From positions 558,001 to 622,000 of the forward strand of contig NZ_CP015750.1 in the NCBI RefSeq assembly GCF_001742185.1: a stretch of 64,000 nucleotides of DNA, given 5' to 3'. The notes beneath the pieces are model-generated. The model worked only from the letters and a program-made list of their open reading frames with translations, did no database searches and had not been told where the DNA came from. Origin of the DNA: Pectobacterium wasabiae CFBP 3304 (GTDB taxonomy: Bacteria > Pseudomonadota > Gammaproteobacteria > Enterobacterales > Enterobacteriaceae). The position numbers and the translations under genes were made by a program. Of this stretch, positions 35,274 through 43,442 are shown piece by piece (within the stretch, counting starts at the first letter, position 1; each line of letters opens with the position of its first letter).

Positions 35274-37102
35274 TAGTACACATCTCGCTGATAACGGCGC
35301 TCAAGGCGCAGATCGCTTAAAAACTCATCGGCCTGTTCACTGTCCATGCCGCCATGCTCAACTATCACATCCAGCAGCGCCTGCTCGACGTCTTTCGCCA
35401 TGCGATTGGCATCACCACACACGTACAGGTGCGCCCCATCCTGAATCCAGCGCCAGACTTCGGCGCCTTTTTCCCGGAGTTTGTCCTGCACATAGACCTT
35501 ATGCGCCTGATCGCGCGACCACGCCAGATCGATATGAGTCAGCAGTCCATCTTTAACGTAGCGCTGCCATTCAACCTGATACAGAAAATCTTCCGTAAAG
35601 TGCGGGTTGCCAAAGAACAGCCAGTTCTTCCCTTCCGCCCCGTCGGCATCGCGCTGCTGCATAAAGGCGCGGAATGGTGCAATCCCGGTTCCCGGCCCAA
35701 TCATGATGACCGGCGCATCTGAATTAGCAGGCAAGCGGAAGTTATTGTTATGTTCGATGAAAACGCGGATTTCATCATCTTCACTCAGCCTGTCGGCCAG
35801 ATAGCTGGATGCGCCACCGGCACGCGCACGGCCTTCGTATTCGTAGCGCACCACACCAACGGTGATGTGCACTTCACTTTCGACCTCCGCCTGCGAGGAG
35901 GCGATAGAGTAAAGACGTGGAGCCAGCGGGCGTAGTAGGCCAAGCAACTGCTCTGCCGTCAGTTCTGTTGGCGCTTGTCGCACCATATCCACCAGTGGCG
36001 TCCACTGTGCGAACTGCTGAAGCGCAGGCTTATCGGCCAGCAGCGACAATAGCGTCTCGTTGCGCGACAGTGCGGCATATTTCTCGACGATCGGCGCGGT
36101 GTTTTGCGTCAGTTCAAAGTGGCTTTTCAGCGCCTCCGATAATGGCAACGTCTTACCGTCAACGCTGACGGATTCATCACCTTTCAGCCATAGCAGTTCC
36201 AACAATTCCTGCACCAGCGTAGGATCGTTATCGAACCAGACACCCAGCGCGTCACCCGGCTGGTAGCGCAAACCAGAATCGCCCAAATCGATCTCGATAT
36301 GGCGAACATCCTTTTCGGAGTTACGCCCGGTCACTTTCTGGTTCACTGCAAACGTGGCCTGCAACGGCGAGGCTTTGCTGTACGGGCTGCTGGTAATTTC
36401 ATCCAGTGCACCCTGAGCGGCAATCTGCGCGACGGCTTCGCCCTGAACCGGCACCCGTGCCTGCAAAATATCAACCAATTGGCGTCGCCATTGCCCGGCA
36501 AGCGTCTGATAATCCACATCGGCATCAACACGATCCAGCAGGCGTTCAGCGCCTAATTCGGCCAGACGGCTATCGAAATCCTTACCCGCCTTGCTGAAGA
36601 ATTCATAAGAGGTATCTCCCAGACCAAACACGGCAAACGCGGTGTCTTTCAGTTCCGGCGCTTTTTTGGACAGCAGGAACTTATGCAGCGCGACCGCCTC
36701 TTCCGGCGGCTCCCCTTCCCCCTGCGTCGAGGCGACGATCAGCAACAGCTTTTCCTGCCCAATTTGCTTGAACTTGTAATCACCCGCATTGACCAGGTTG
36801 ACGGACAGCTTGGCTGCCAGCAGATCGTCACGCAGTTGTTCCGCGACCCGGCGCGCATTGCCGGTCTGCGAGGCGGAGATCAGCGTGATGGTTTGCACTG
36901 GCACCGTGACTGCGGATGCCACCGTAGCGGTGGCAGTTATCGCACCTGGCTGCACGTTCCCAGGCTGCTGTACCAACCCCCAGAAATAGCCGGATAGCCA
37001 GGCTAGCTGCGTCGATGAGAAATCACCGGTTGCCGCCTGTAAACGCGTTAATTGCTCCGCACTCAGCGGAAGCAATGAAGTGGGGGAAACCGGAGTAGTC
37101 AT
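35273..37102 (-). CDS. cysJ: Sulfite reductase flavoprotein alpha subunit
   Basis: CysJ passes electrons from NADPH through FAD and FMN to CysI. There are 609 residues. A flavodoxin domain with [19 protein letters not shown] occupies about 70-210, the FAD domain with RLYSIASSQ and [11 protein letters not shown] is mid-protein, and the NADPH domain has [16 protein letters not shown] (about 473-488) and the terminal RYQRDVY. First gene of cysJIH. In the 278 bases upstream, a weak -10 TAAGAT (37201-37206, minus strand) without a -35 would suit CysB activation; no clear operator. Confidence 0.96.
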   Translation of the reverse strand: MTTPVSPTSLLPLSAEQLTRLQAATGDFSSTQLAWLSGYFWGLVQQPGNVQPGAITATATVASAVTVPVQTITLISASQTGNARRVAEQLRDDLLAAKLSVNLVNAGDYKFKQIGQEKLLLIVASTQGEGEPPEEAVALHKFLLSKKAPELKDTAFAVFGLGDTSYEFFSKAGKDFDSRLAELGAERLLDRVDADVDYQTLAGQWRRQLVDILQARVPVQGEAVAQIAAQGALDEITSSPYSKASPLQATFAVNQKVTGRNSEKDVRHIEIDLGDSGLRYQPGDALGVWFDNDPTLVQELLELLWLKGDESVSVDGKTLPLSEALKSHFELTQNTAPIVEKYAALSRNETLLSLLADKPALQQFAQWTPLVDMVRQAPTELTAEQLLGLLRPLAPRLYSIASSQAEVESEVHITVGVVRYEYEGRARAGGASSYLADRLSEDDEIRVFIEHNNNFRLPANSDAPVIMIGPGTGIAPFRAFMQQRDADGAEGKNWLFFGNPHFTEDFLYQVEWQRYVKDGLLTHIDLAWSRDQAHKVYVQDKLREKGAEVWRWIQDGAHLYVCGDANRMAKDVEQALLDVIVEHGGMDSEQADEFLSDLRLERRYQRDVY

Positions 37103-37334
37103 TGTGATTTCTGTTTCCTTGTGCCTGTGCAGTTAGCCAACGACGCTAATACAAAAACATGCAATAAAAAGATGAATGGAGGATAAGGGTAACGATCTGC
37201 ATCTTAACAATTAAAGAAATGATGGAAATATTAAATAACCAAAATGACTAAATGGTTTTTCTGATAGCCCTTATTGCCTAAAGTGTTATAGCTGATGGCA
37301 TGCGCGTTGCGTGGCAATATCGGTAAGAATACAT

Positions 37335-37362
37335 TCGAAAAGAGGGGCTGCTGCGCAGCCCC
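37335..37362 (-). terminator. Terminator of the PilZ/HD-GYP gene
   Basis: Minus strand GGGGCTGC / GCAGCCCC with tiny loop, followed by TCTTTTC. It lies 19 bases beyond the stop codon. Confidence 0.75.
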
Positions 37363-37380
37363 ATACAAACAGGATGTGGG

Positions 37381-39117
37381 CTAAATTTTCAGAACTTTCA
37401 TGCCGAAATCGTCAGGATGAACGATGTTTTCGAGCTGGCCGACCTGCAATAAATCACCTTTAGAGACGACGCTGCTGATATTGGTGTCAGGAAAGCGCAG
37501 ATTCTTGACGAGATGTACCACGACCGGTTTACCCTTTTTATCAATATCCATCACCCAGCCAAGAAAGCCTCCCGAATATTTAGCCAGACTACCTATTGGA
37601 TAGAGACCGTAAATCTGTACGTAATTAACCAACACAGCTTTATCGTAGGCACCTTTCGCCTCATAGATTTTACGGTAGGCCGCCAATGGCGTGCGGGGAG
37701 AAATACCATTACGCGTATGCCTTAGCTTATTAATCGCCTTAATCACAGAGACTAATCGGGCGAGCTCCGATAACCGATCGCCGTGTTTACCCTGTGGATA
37801 GCCACTACCGTCCAAACGCTCGTTAGCATTCTCAATCACATCGCGACACGTGGGGGTTATCACCCAATCTAGCTCATGTAATTTCGCGCACAGAACACCC
37901 ACATGACCGCTAAGAATCGCTTTCTGCGCTGGGTTCATATTCACTTTCAGCGATGGAAGGCTGGCATTCACCAACAGCGGCTTTCCCATCGTGTGGAGTA
38001 ACGCACCTAGCACCGCTTCACGCACCTGAGGCGCATGGGGATCGGAAATTAACAGCATATCGGCCAGTTTCCCCGCAACCTGAACAGCATGCCTGACCCA
38101 ATCCGCTTCATCACGCAGGAACGATAGCGCATACAAAAACGTCTTTCTCTCTTTTTTGACCATATAAAGCAGGGTGTCAACACAGTCATAGAAGATCTCA
38201 ATGGGCAGTTGATTGCGCGTTTTCATGTACATCAGCCCAATTTGAAGCCGATGGGCAACCTCCATTACCCCGCGTTCCATCGGCGTCTGCCGGGTACGCT
38301 TCTCTCGCTCCTGACTTTCTCGCAGCAATAGACTTTTCTCCTTGGTGCCCGGAGTGAACAGCGGGGACGAATACACCATGCTGCCAGTGATGCCGGTTCG
38401 GTAGGCCGCTTCTCTTTCCGACTCATTCGTATAACGGAGAAGTGCTTCAGACTGTGATGAAGACAAATTGATAAATTGAATGCCAACAGCGGCATAGCCA
38501 TGATTTCCAAAAGGCCGTATATGGCGAATTTTTCCCTCGGCATAAAAACTTTCTCCGTTAGGGAATTCAAGCGCGATACCGGGGATATCTTGACCAACTT
38601 CAATCGCAATGCTCTCAACCAGATCGATTTCGACCATACACCCACCGGTCGATAAATTACGCAACGTTCCTGGTACGTTAAGTGTGTGCATATACACTTC
38701 AATACGAGCACGAGCCTGCATGCCAAGAATAAAAGGAATACGAATCGCGCCTCTGTTCTCCGTGACGAAAACAGACTCCGGCAAACGACATTCCAGACGA
38801 TAAAATAGACTGTCCATCTTGAATAATTGTGTGGAGATATTACAAAGACTGTAGGTTTCTCGTTCGATATTCTCCGTACCTTTCAGTGCCTCCAGATCAA
38901 AATTCAAACCACCATCTGCAAGGTATCTGTCGATATCAGAGCCAGAATATTCCACTGCCAATACGATTCGGTTTTTATCCGGATTCAGTTCCATAACGTC
39001 TGCCTTCAATGCATATAGCATATCTTTGGCGTAGATAGACATCACATAGGTATGTTGCAGCAATGCGCTAATCACTTTAGCGGGAGGGGGAGAAAAGTGT
39101 TCCACAATAAGATCCAC
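37381..39117 (-). CDS. PilZ domain protein with degenerate HD-GYP domain
   Basis: There are 578 residues. The N-terminal part (about 1-115) is a YcgR-N-like barrel region. A PilZ domain follows (about 120-225) with both c-di-GMP motifs: R122-xxx-R126 in NRGAIRIPF and N154-L-S156-T-G-G in RNLSTGGCM. The C-terminal 300 residues have an HD-GYP fold signature, with RLDGSGYPQG near 434-443, yet the metal-binding pair is LLHTMGK (H375-T376 instead of His-Asp) and the later His-His-Glu is replaced by ENANE. So it should bind c-di-GMP but not hydrolyse it. It is divergent from an EAL gene. I know no characterised member. Confidence 0.8.
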   Translation of the reverse strand: MDLIVEHFSPPPAKVISALLQHTYVMSIYAKDMLYALKADVMELNPDKNRIVLAVEYSGSDIDRYLADGGLNFDLEALKGTENIERETYSLCNISTQLFKMDSLFYRLECRLPESVFVTENRGAIRIPFILGMQARARIEVYMHTLNVPGTLRNLSTGGCMVEIDLVESIAIEVGQDIPGIALEFPNGESFYAEGKIRHIRPFGNHGYAAVGIQFINLSSSQSEALLRYTNESEREAAYRTGITGSMVYSSPLFTPGTKEKSLLLRESQEREKRTRQTPMERGVMEVAHRLQIGLMYMKTRNQLPIEIFYDCVDTLLYMVKKERKTFLYALSFLRDEADWVRHAVQVAGKLADMLLISDPHAPQVREAVLGALLHTMGKPLLVNASLPSLKVNMNPAQKAILSGHVGVLCAKLHELDWVITPTCRDVIENANERLDGSGYPQGKHGDRLSELARLVSVIKAINKLRHTRNGISPRTPLAAYRKIYEAKGAYDKAVLVNYVQIYGLYPIGSLAKYSGGFLGWVMDIDKKGKPVVVHLVKNLRFPDTNISSVVSKGDLLQVGQLENIVHPDDFGMKVLKI

Positions 39118-39632
39118 CTATTAACGCGATGGTGATATATCCAAAAATCCAAAAAAGGATTTCTCTCTTTTTAATAAAAATGAATTCTCTCGTGGGATTT
39201 AATGATTTAGAAAAATGCCTATTCTACTGAGTAAAACATCACCCAGGATAAATTCCTTATTTTTTCTCATCCCGATATCATTACGAAACGACGCTCTCAT
39301 CGTTGTTTATCATCCTAACAAGGATGCCCAAAAGGCACAACGCTCTTACACGCCCACAAAATTGATTAAAATTCAAACAAAAAAGACACTAAACCCGAAC
39401 AAACAAAAACAAGTAACATTAAAAACCATAAAATAACAAATCAAAGATATAAGACACCAATGACAACATAGATTTAAACGATCATTATTTTTTAATCAAT
39501 AGCCAATAACTATTAAATGGGGATTATTGATCATTTAAAACAATTTCCAAACATTCCAAATTACTGTGTAGAATCCAGACTGGTAATGTTATGGCATTGC
39601 TATATCTATGGAGAGGGTGAGTAATCGGTAAA
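39118..39632. other. AT-rich intergenic region between two c-di-GMP genes
   Basis: The 515 bases separate divergent genes and must hold both promoters. The region is far richer in A/T than its surroundings, with long A runs near 39370-39480. I see no good -35/-10 pair for the left gene; before the EAL gene TAGAAT (near 39571) could be a -10. A 73-codon open frame at 39215-39436 has no ribosome binding site and low-complexity content, and I do not call it. Confidence 0.6.
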
Positions 39633-40373
39633 ATGAATACAACAACATTAAATATCGATGGAAAAATTTTTAGGTTAACAGCAGAATTTCAGCCTATTAT
39701 CCATCTCCCTCAAAATAAGATCTTCCGCTATGAAGCCCTAGCCAGGTTTTATAACTCGGAAGGTGTCTTAGCATCGACCCAGCAGACAATAGATAAAATT
39801 GAGAAATGTAAAGCAATCGATGAAGTGACAGATTTTATGTTTGATGTTGTCTGTCAGGTAATAAAAAATAAAAGCAGCATGACAATATCATTCAACTTGT
39901 CGCACCTGCTTTTTAATAACACCGCCTATTTGGAAACGTTGTATCAAAAATGCGTAATGCATAAGGTTAGCCCACAGAATATAGAAATAGAGATCAGTGA
40001 AAAAACGACCCGCCAACAGCTAATTGATGGAATTCCTTTTTTAAACCAAGCTAAACAATATGGTTTTATGATTTCATTAGATGATTTTGGCGCAGGAAAC
40101 CTACAGGTAGATAGCCTGAGCTTGTTTAACTTTGATACAATAAAAATCGATCGCTCGATTATAGATGGCATCGGTAAAGAAGAGACAAAATCACAAAAAC
40201 TAAAAGTCTTATTGAATAAACTCATTCCTCTTGGCGTAAATATTATCTGTGAAGGTGTTGAAAAAGCCACCGATTTAAATCGATTAAACAAATACCATCC
40301 TATTGGTATTCAAGGATATATTTTCTATCGCCCATTAACGTTCAGCCAATTAAGGCTGCTGGAAGGTTTTTAG
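39633..40373 (+). CDS. EAL domain c-di-GMP phosphodiesterase
   Basis: This stand-alone EAL protein has 246 residues and no sensor or membrane segment. All catalytic landmarks are there: YEALAR (34-36 is E-A-L), Asn88 in SFNLSH, Glu in EIEISE (about 118-123), DDFGAG (150-155), Lys171 in IKIDRS, EGVE (207-210) and Gln227 in QGYIF. It should cut c-di-GMP to pGpG. Base composition is AT-rich compared with the cys and que genes, a sign of foreign origin. GGAGAGGGTGA lies upstream of the ATG, though 15 or more bases away. Confidence 0.88.
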   Translation: MNTTTLNIDGKIFRLTAEFQPIIHLPQNKIFRYEALARFYNSEGVLASTQQTIDKIEKCKAIDEVTDFMFDVVCQVIKNKSSMTISFNLSHLLFNNTAYLETLYQKCVMHKVSPQNIEIEISEKTTRQQLIDGIPFLNQAKQYGFMISLDDFGAGNLQVDSLSLFNFDTIKIDRSIIDGIGKEETKSQKLKVLLNKLIPLGVNIICEGVEKATDLNRLNKYHPIGIQGYIFYRPLTFSQLRLLEGF

Positions 40374-40547
40374 CTGATATCTTCGTTCTGCTGCCCAAGG
40401 CCGGTCTGTGGCATCAACGTCTACGATAAATCCCACCACCAATAGCGTCTTAGGCAATCAACATTAGCGAACAGGCTCACATTACAGTGCTGACCACTGG
40501 CACCATGCGGCGATCGTGCAGCGGGAAGAATAAATGATTCGCGCAAC

Positions 40548-40609
40548 ACTTTCAGGTAGTATGCGACGGTTTTTTGCATACTATGTTCTGAAAGTCTCCT
40601 TTTCAGAAC
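40548..40609 (+). promoter_or_regulatory. Structured leader of queD with alternative pairings
   Basis: ACTTTCAG (40548-40555) can pair perfectly with CTGAAAGT (40588-40595), enclosing a second stem TAGTATGC (40557-40564) / GCATACTA (40576-40583). Alternatively GTTCTGAAA (40585-40593) pairs with TTTCAGAAC (40601-40609). CTGAAA is used in both, so the two folds exclude each other. The second hairpin ends 19 bases before the queD ATG. It does not match the preQ1-I or preQ1-II riboswitch consensus as I know them. Confidence 0.45.
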
Positions 40610-40627
40610 GAAACCGGGAACCTCGCT

Positions 40628-40990
40628 ATGGTCACTACGCTATTTAAAGATTTTCAGTTTGAAGCCGCACATCATTTGCCTCACGTGCCGGAAGGCCACA
40701 AATGCGGGCGACTGCATGGGCACTCTTTCATGGTGAGACTGGAAATTACCGGTGAAGTGGATCCGTATACCGGCTGGGTGATGGATTTCTCTGAGCTTAA
40801 AGCCGCGTTCAAACCTACGTGGGAACAGTTGGATCACCACTATCTGAATGAAATCCCCGGCCTGGAAAACCCGACCAGCGAAGTGCTGGCGCACTGGATC
40901 TGGCACCAGTTGAAGCCAGTATTACCGCTGCTCAGCGCCGTGATGGTCAAAGAAACCTGCACCGCTGGCTGTGTCTATAAAGGCGAGTAA
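40628..40990 (+). CDS. queD: 6-carboxy-5,6,7,8-tetrahydropterin synthase QueD
   Basis: QueD converts dihydroneopterin triphosphate to carboxy-tetrahydropterin, an early step to queuosine. The 120 residues equal the E. coli length. Zinc-binding His residues lie in [10 protein letters not shown] (about 12-21) and [10 protein letters not shown] (about 27-36). The catalytic Cys is in HKCGRLHG and the Glu in [13 protein letters not shown]. It follows cysJIH in E. coli too; here two c-di-GMP genes are in between. queE lies convergently downstream. Confidence 0.96.
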   Translation: MVTTLFKDFQFEAAHHLPHVPEGHKCGRLHGHSFMVRLEITGEVDPYTGWVMDFSELKAAFKPTWEQLDHHYLNEIPGLENPTSEVLAHWIWHQLKPVLPLLSAVMVKETCTAGCVYKGE

Positions 40991-41044
40991 CGAGGAAGCG
41001 GTGTGTAGTCTGGCGTGAAGATCCTTCTCTCACGCCCCCTGATA

Positions 41045-41716
41045 TCAGGCGATATTCAGGTATTTGTGTGTCTGCATCGAAAGCCGCCAGTTGCGGGCGA
41101 TGCAGGTTGCGATGCACAATTTGGTCGCATCCTCTTTCTGACTGATCGGCTGTAGCGCCACGATGCGTGGTTTATCATCATCAAGCCGCGCCAGCAGTGC
41201 ATCCAACGCCTCAATGTCACGTTCACGCGCCACCGGATGTTTGATTTCGTCCGCCCGCTGTAGCGCCTGATCGAGCACCCTCATGCCGCCACGCATGTTC
41301 ACTTTCGGCGAAACCGTCACCCAGGTTTTGGGCGAACAACGCACGTCGTGCGTGCCGCTGGTTTCGATCTGGCAACTGAATCCCTGTTTTTCCAACTGTA
41401 GCGTCAGCGGTGCCAAATCATGGATGCAAGGCTCGCCACCAGTGATCACAATATGGCGTGCCGTGTAACCCTGCTGCGCCATCAGAGCCAGAATATCGTC
41501 CGCACTCGCCGCGCCCCAGGCATCACTTTCTTCCGTTTTTACCAGCACCTGATCCAATGAGGTTTCCCGCTCTGCCAGTTTGTCCCAGGTATGTTTGGTA
41601 TCGCACCAGCTACAGCCTACCGGGCAACCTTGCAGCCGCACAAACACCGCCGGAACACCGGTAAAATAGCCTTCGCCCTGTAACGTCTGGAACATTTCAT
41701 TAATCGGGTACTGCAT
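41045..41716 (-). CDS. queE: 7-carboxy-7-deazaguanine synthase QueE (radical SAM)
   Basis: QueE contracts the pterin ring to carboxy-deazaguanine for queuosine synthesis. The ATG at 41716 gives 223 residues starting MQYPINEMFQTLQGEGYFTG, the E. coli length; a GTG three codons earlier is an alternative. The 4Fe-4S Cys cluster is in RLQGCPVGCSWCDTKHTW (about 27-44; the first to third Cys define the unusual spacing of QueE). VITGGEPCIHDL and IETSGTHDVR are further motifs. Convergent with queD. Confidence 0.95.
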   Translation of the reverse strand: MQYPINEMFQTLQGEGYFTGVPAVFVRLQGCPVGCSWCDTKHTWDKLAERETSLDQVLVKTEESDAWGAASADDILALMAQQGYTARHIVITGGEPCIHDLAPLTLQLEKQGFSCQIETSGTHDVRCSPKTWVTVSPKVNMRGGMRVLDQALQRADEIKHPVARERDIEALDALLARLDDDKPRIVALQPISQKEDATKLCIATCIARNWRLSMQTHKYLNIA

Positions 41717-41749
41717 GTTTTTCACTGTCTCGCTGACTTAAAAACGCAT

Positions 41750-41795
41750 TATACCCTAAATCCTTCGCGTTGCAGGACGCTGGCGATGCGGGCAA
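41750..41795. repeat. Degenerate half of an enterobacterial palindromic repeat
   Basis: TTATACCCTAAATCCTTCG C GTTGCAGGACGCTGGC resembles one end of the repeats at 15243-15369 and 20692-20828 (ATACCCTAAATAATTCGAGTTGCAGG type). The opposite end is not recognisable. Confidence 0.4.
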
Positions 41796-41906
41796 CATGC
41801 CAAACCGAGGACAGTTGAGTAATTCGACGTGTACGTCAATAATCAATCTGTTGTTACGATTTCACCTGCTTTTATTACGTTTCATTATTAACAAGGACAA
41901 AAATAA

Positions 41907-42890
41907 ATGACGTTATTGAAACCATTAGCCTTATTACTCGCCTCATGTGCATTTGTACCTGTATTTACGCAGGCACAGGATATTGCCCAGGTTAAAACTC
42001 AGCCCGGCTATTACCGCATCATGCTGGGCCAGTTTGAAATCACTGCACTGTCTGATGGCACCAACACCATGCCTATGGATAAACTGTTGCAGCGCACCCC
42101 ACCGGAAAAAATTACCGAACTGCTAGCGGAAAAAGCGCTCCCCCCACAGGTGGAAACATCGATCAATGCCTATTTGGTCAATACTGGGAAACACCTGATT
42201 CTGATCGATACAGGCAACGGCAAGCAGAGTAATCCTACGGTAGGGAAAGTGCTGCCGAATCTGATTGCGGCAGGTTACAAACCTGAGCAGGTCGATACCG
42301 TGTTGATGACCCACCTGCACGGCGACCATTTTGGCGGTTTGGTACAGGACAATAAGCTGAACTACCCGAACGCCACCGTGTATGTCAGTCAGCCAGAAAC
42401 CGACTTCTGGCTTAGCCCGGAAAACCTGAAGAATGCGCCAGAAAACAGAAAAGCGGCGTTCCAACGCGTGCAAAACACCTTTGACGCCATTAAGAAAGCG
42501 AACAAGCTGAAGACCTTCCCGGCCCAACAGGCGGCACTGCTGCCCGGCATCACCGCGATTCCAAGCCCAGGACATACGCCAGGGCACACCTCGTATATGG
42601 TCGAAAGTGAGGGGAAAAAACTGCTGGCATGGGGAGACCTCGTTCATGCGGAAGCGGTACAGATGAGCTTACCAGCCACCACCATCAGCTTTGACTCGAA
42701 TATGGATCAAGCGACAGAATCCCGTAATAAAGCGCTGGCTAACGCCGCCAGTCAGGGCTACTGGGTCGCAGGCGCTCACCTGCCCTTCCCCGGCATCGGC
42801 CACGTGGGTACACGTCTGGAACGCAACGGCACCACCAACGGTTACCGCTGGCTTCCCGTAAATTACAGCGTGGCTGGGTTAAAAAACTAA
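41907..42890 (+). CDS. Exported metallo-beta-lactamase-fold hydrolase
   Basis: There are 327 residues. Residues 1-23 form a signal peptide (LKPLALLLASCAFVPVFTQA-Q), so the protein acts in the periplasm or outside. The MBL metal motif is THLHGDHFGG (about 131-140); GHTPGHTSYM (about 221-230) and WGDLVHAEAV (about 243-252) supply further ligands, and the final His may come from AGAHLPFPGIGH. The family includes N-acyl-homoserine lactonases and phosphotriesterases, so quorum-signal hydrolysis is possible but unproven. It is single with its own terminator. Confidence 0.85.
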   Translation: MTLLKPLALLLASCAFVPVFTQAQDIAQVKTQPGYYRIMLGQFEITALSDGTNTMPMDKLLQRTPPEKITELLAEKALPPQVETSINAYLVNTGKHLILIDTGNGKQSNPTVGKVLPNLIAAGYKPEQVDTVLMTHLHGDHFGGLVQDNKLNYPNATVYVSQPETDFWLSPENLKNAPENRKAAFQRVQNTFDAIKKANKLKTFPAQQAALLPGITAIPSPGHTPGHTSYMVESEGKKLLAWGDLVHAEAVQMSLPATTISFDSNMDQATESRNKALANAASQGYWVAGAHLPFPGIGHVGTRLERNGTTNGYRWLPVNYSVAGLKN

Positions 42891-42987
42891 CGGGCAGAAT
42901 GAAAGCCAAAGAGGGGAAATAGGTAATGTGTCGATGTCTCTTTCCCGTGGCAATAAATTATCCCGTACTCAGACTGTTCCTTATACA

Positions 42988-43018
42988 AATCTCCGGTATT
43001 CTCACCGGAGATTTTATT
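42988..43018 (+). terminator. Terminator after the MBL hydrolase
   Basis: AATCTCCGGT / ACCGGAGATT around ATTCTC, followed by TTATT. Confidence 0.75.
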
Positions 43019-43442
43019 AAACCGCACTGGCCAAAAGAGAGACTCGTTTATTAATACCCTCCCTCTCTAAAAAACGAAACACACTTATATTTAAAATCCT
43101 ATTTATTTAGATAGATCATTAATTTAATTATTATTTAAATTATTAAAAACCACATTAAACCAGACAAATCACACCTATCTTAAAAAAAATAAAAACCAAC
43201 AATTACAAACAAAAACCAACAAAAAAAACGACTTAACGAAACACTGGCAGAATAAAATATCGATTTACTGAAAATTACGCCCCCATAAAATAATCATCCC
43301 ACAATGGCGTATTTAAGTGTCATTGAACTCATGCTTCATCCCTATTACCCTACCTTTCCCCAGTAAAAATATGACAATACAAATAAAACATTCAGCTAAA
43401 GCGCACCATTAACGCGGTCTCGCTTTAAATTAAGGAAAATAG
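43019..43442. other. AT-rich gap before the type VI cargo cluster
   Basis: These 424 bases contain no supportable gene. They are strongly A-rich with runs of AAAA and ATTTAA, in sharp contrast to the GC-rich cargo genes that follow. The vgrG promoter must lie here. No sigma-54 GG-N10-GC box was found by eye. Confidence 0.55.

Noticed and set aside
40500..40627. preQ1 riboswitch before queD
   Set aside because: No C-rich loop and A-rich tail of preQ1-I, nor the preQ1-II layout; kept only as an unclassified structured leader.
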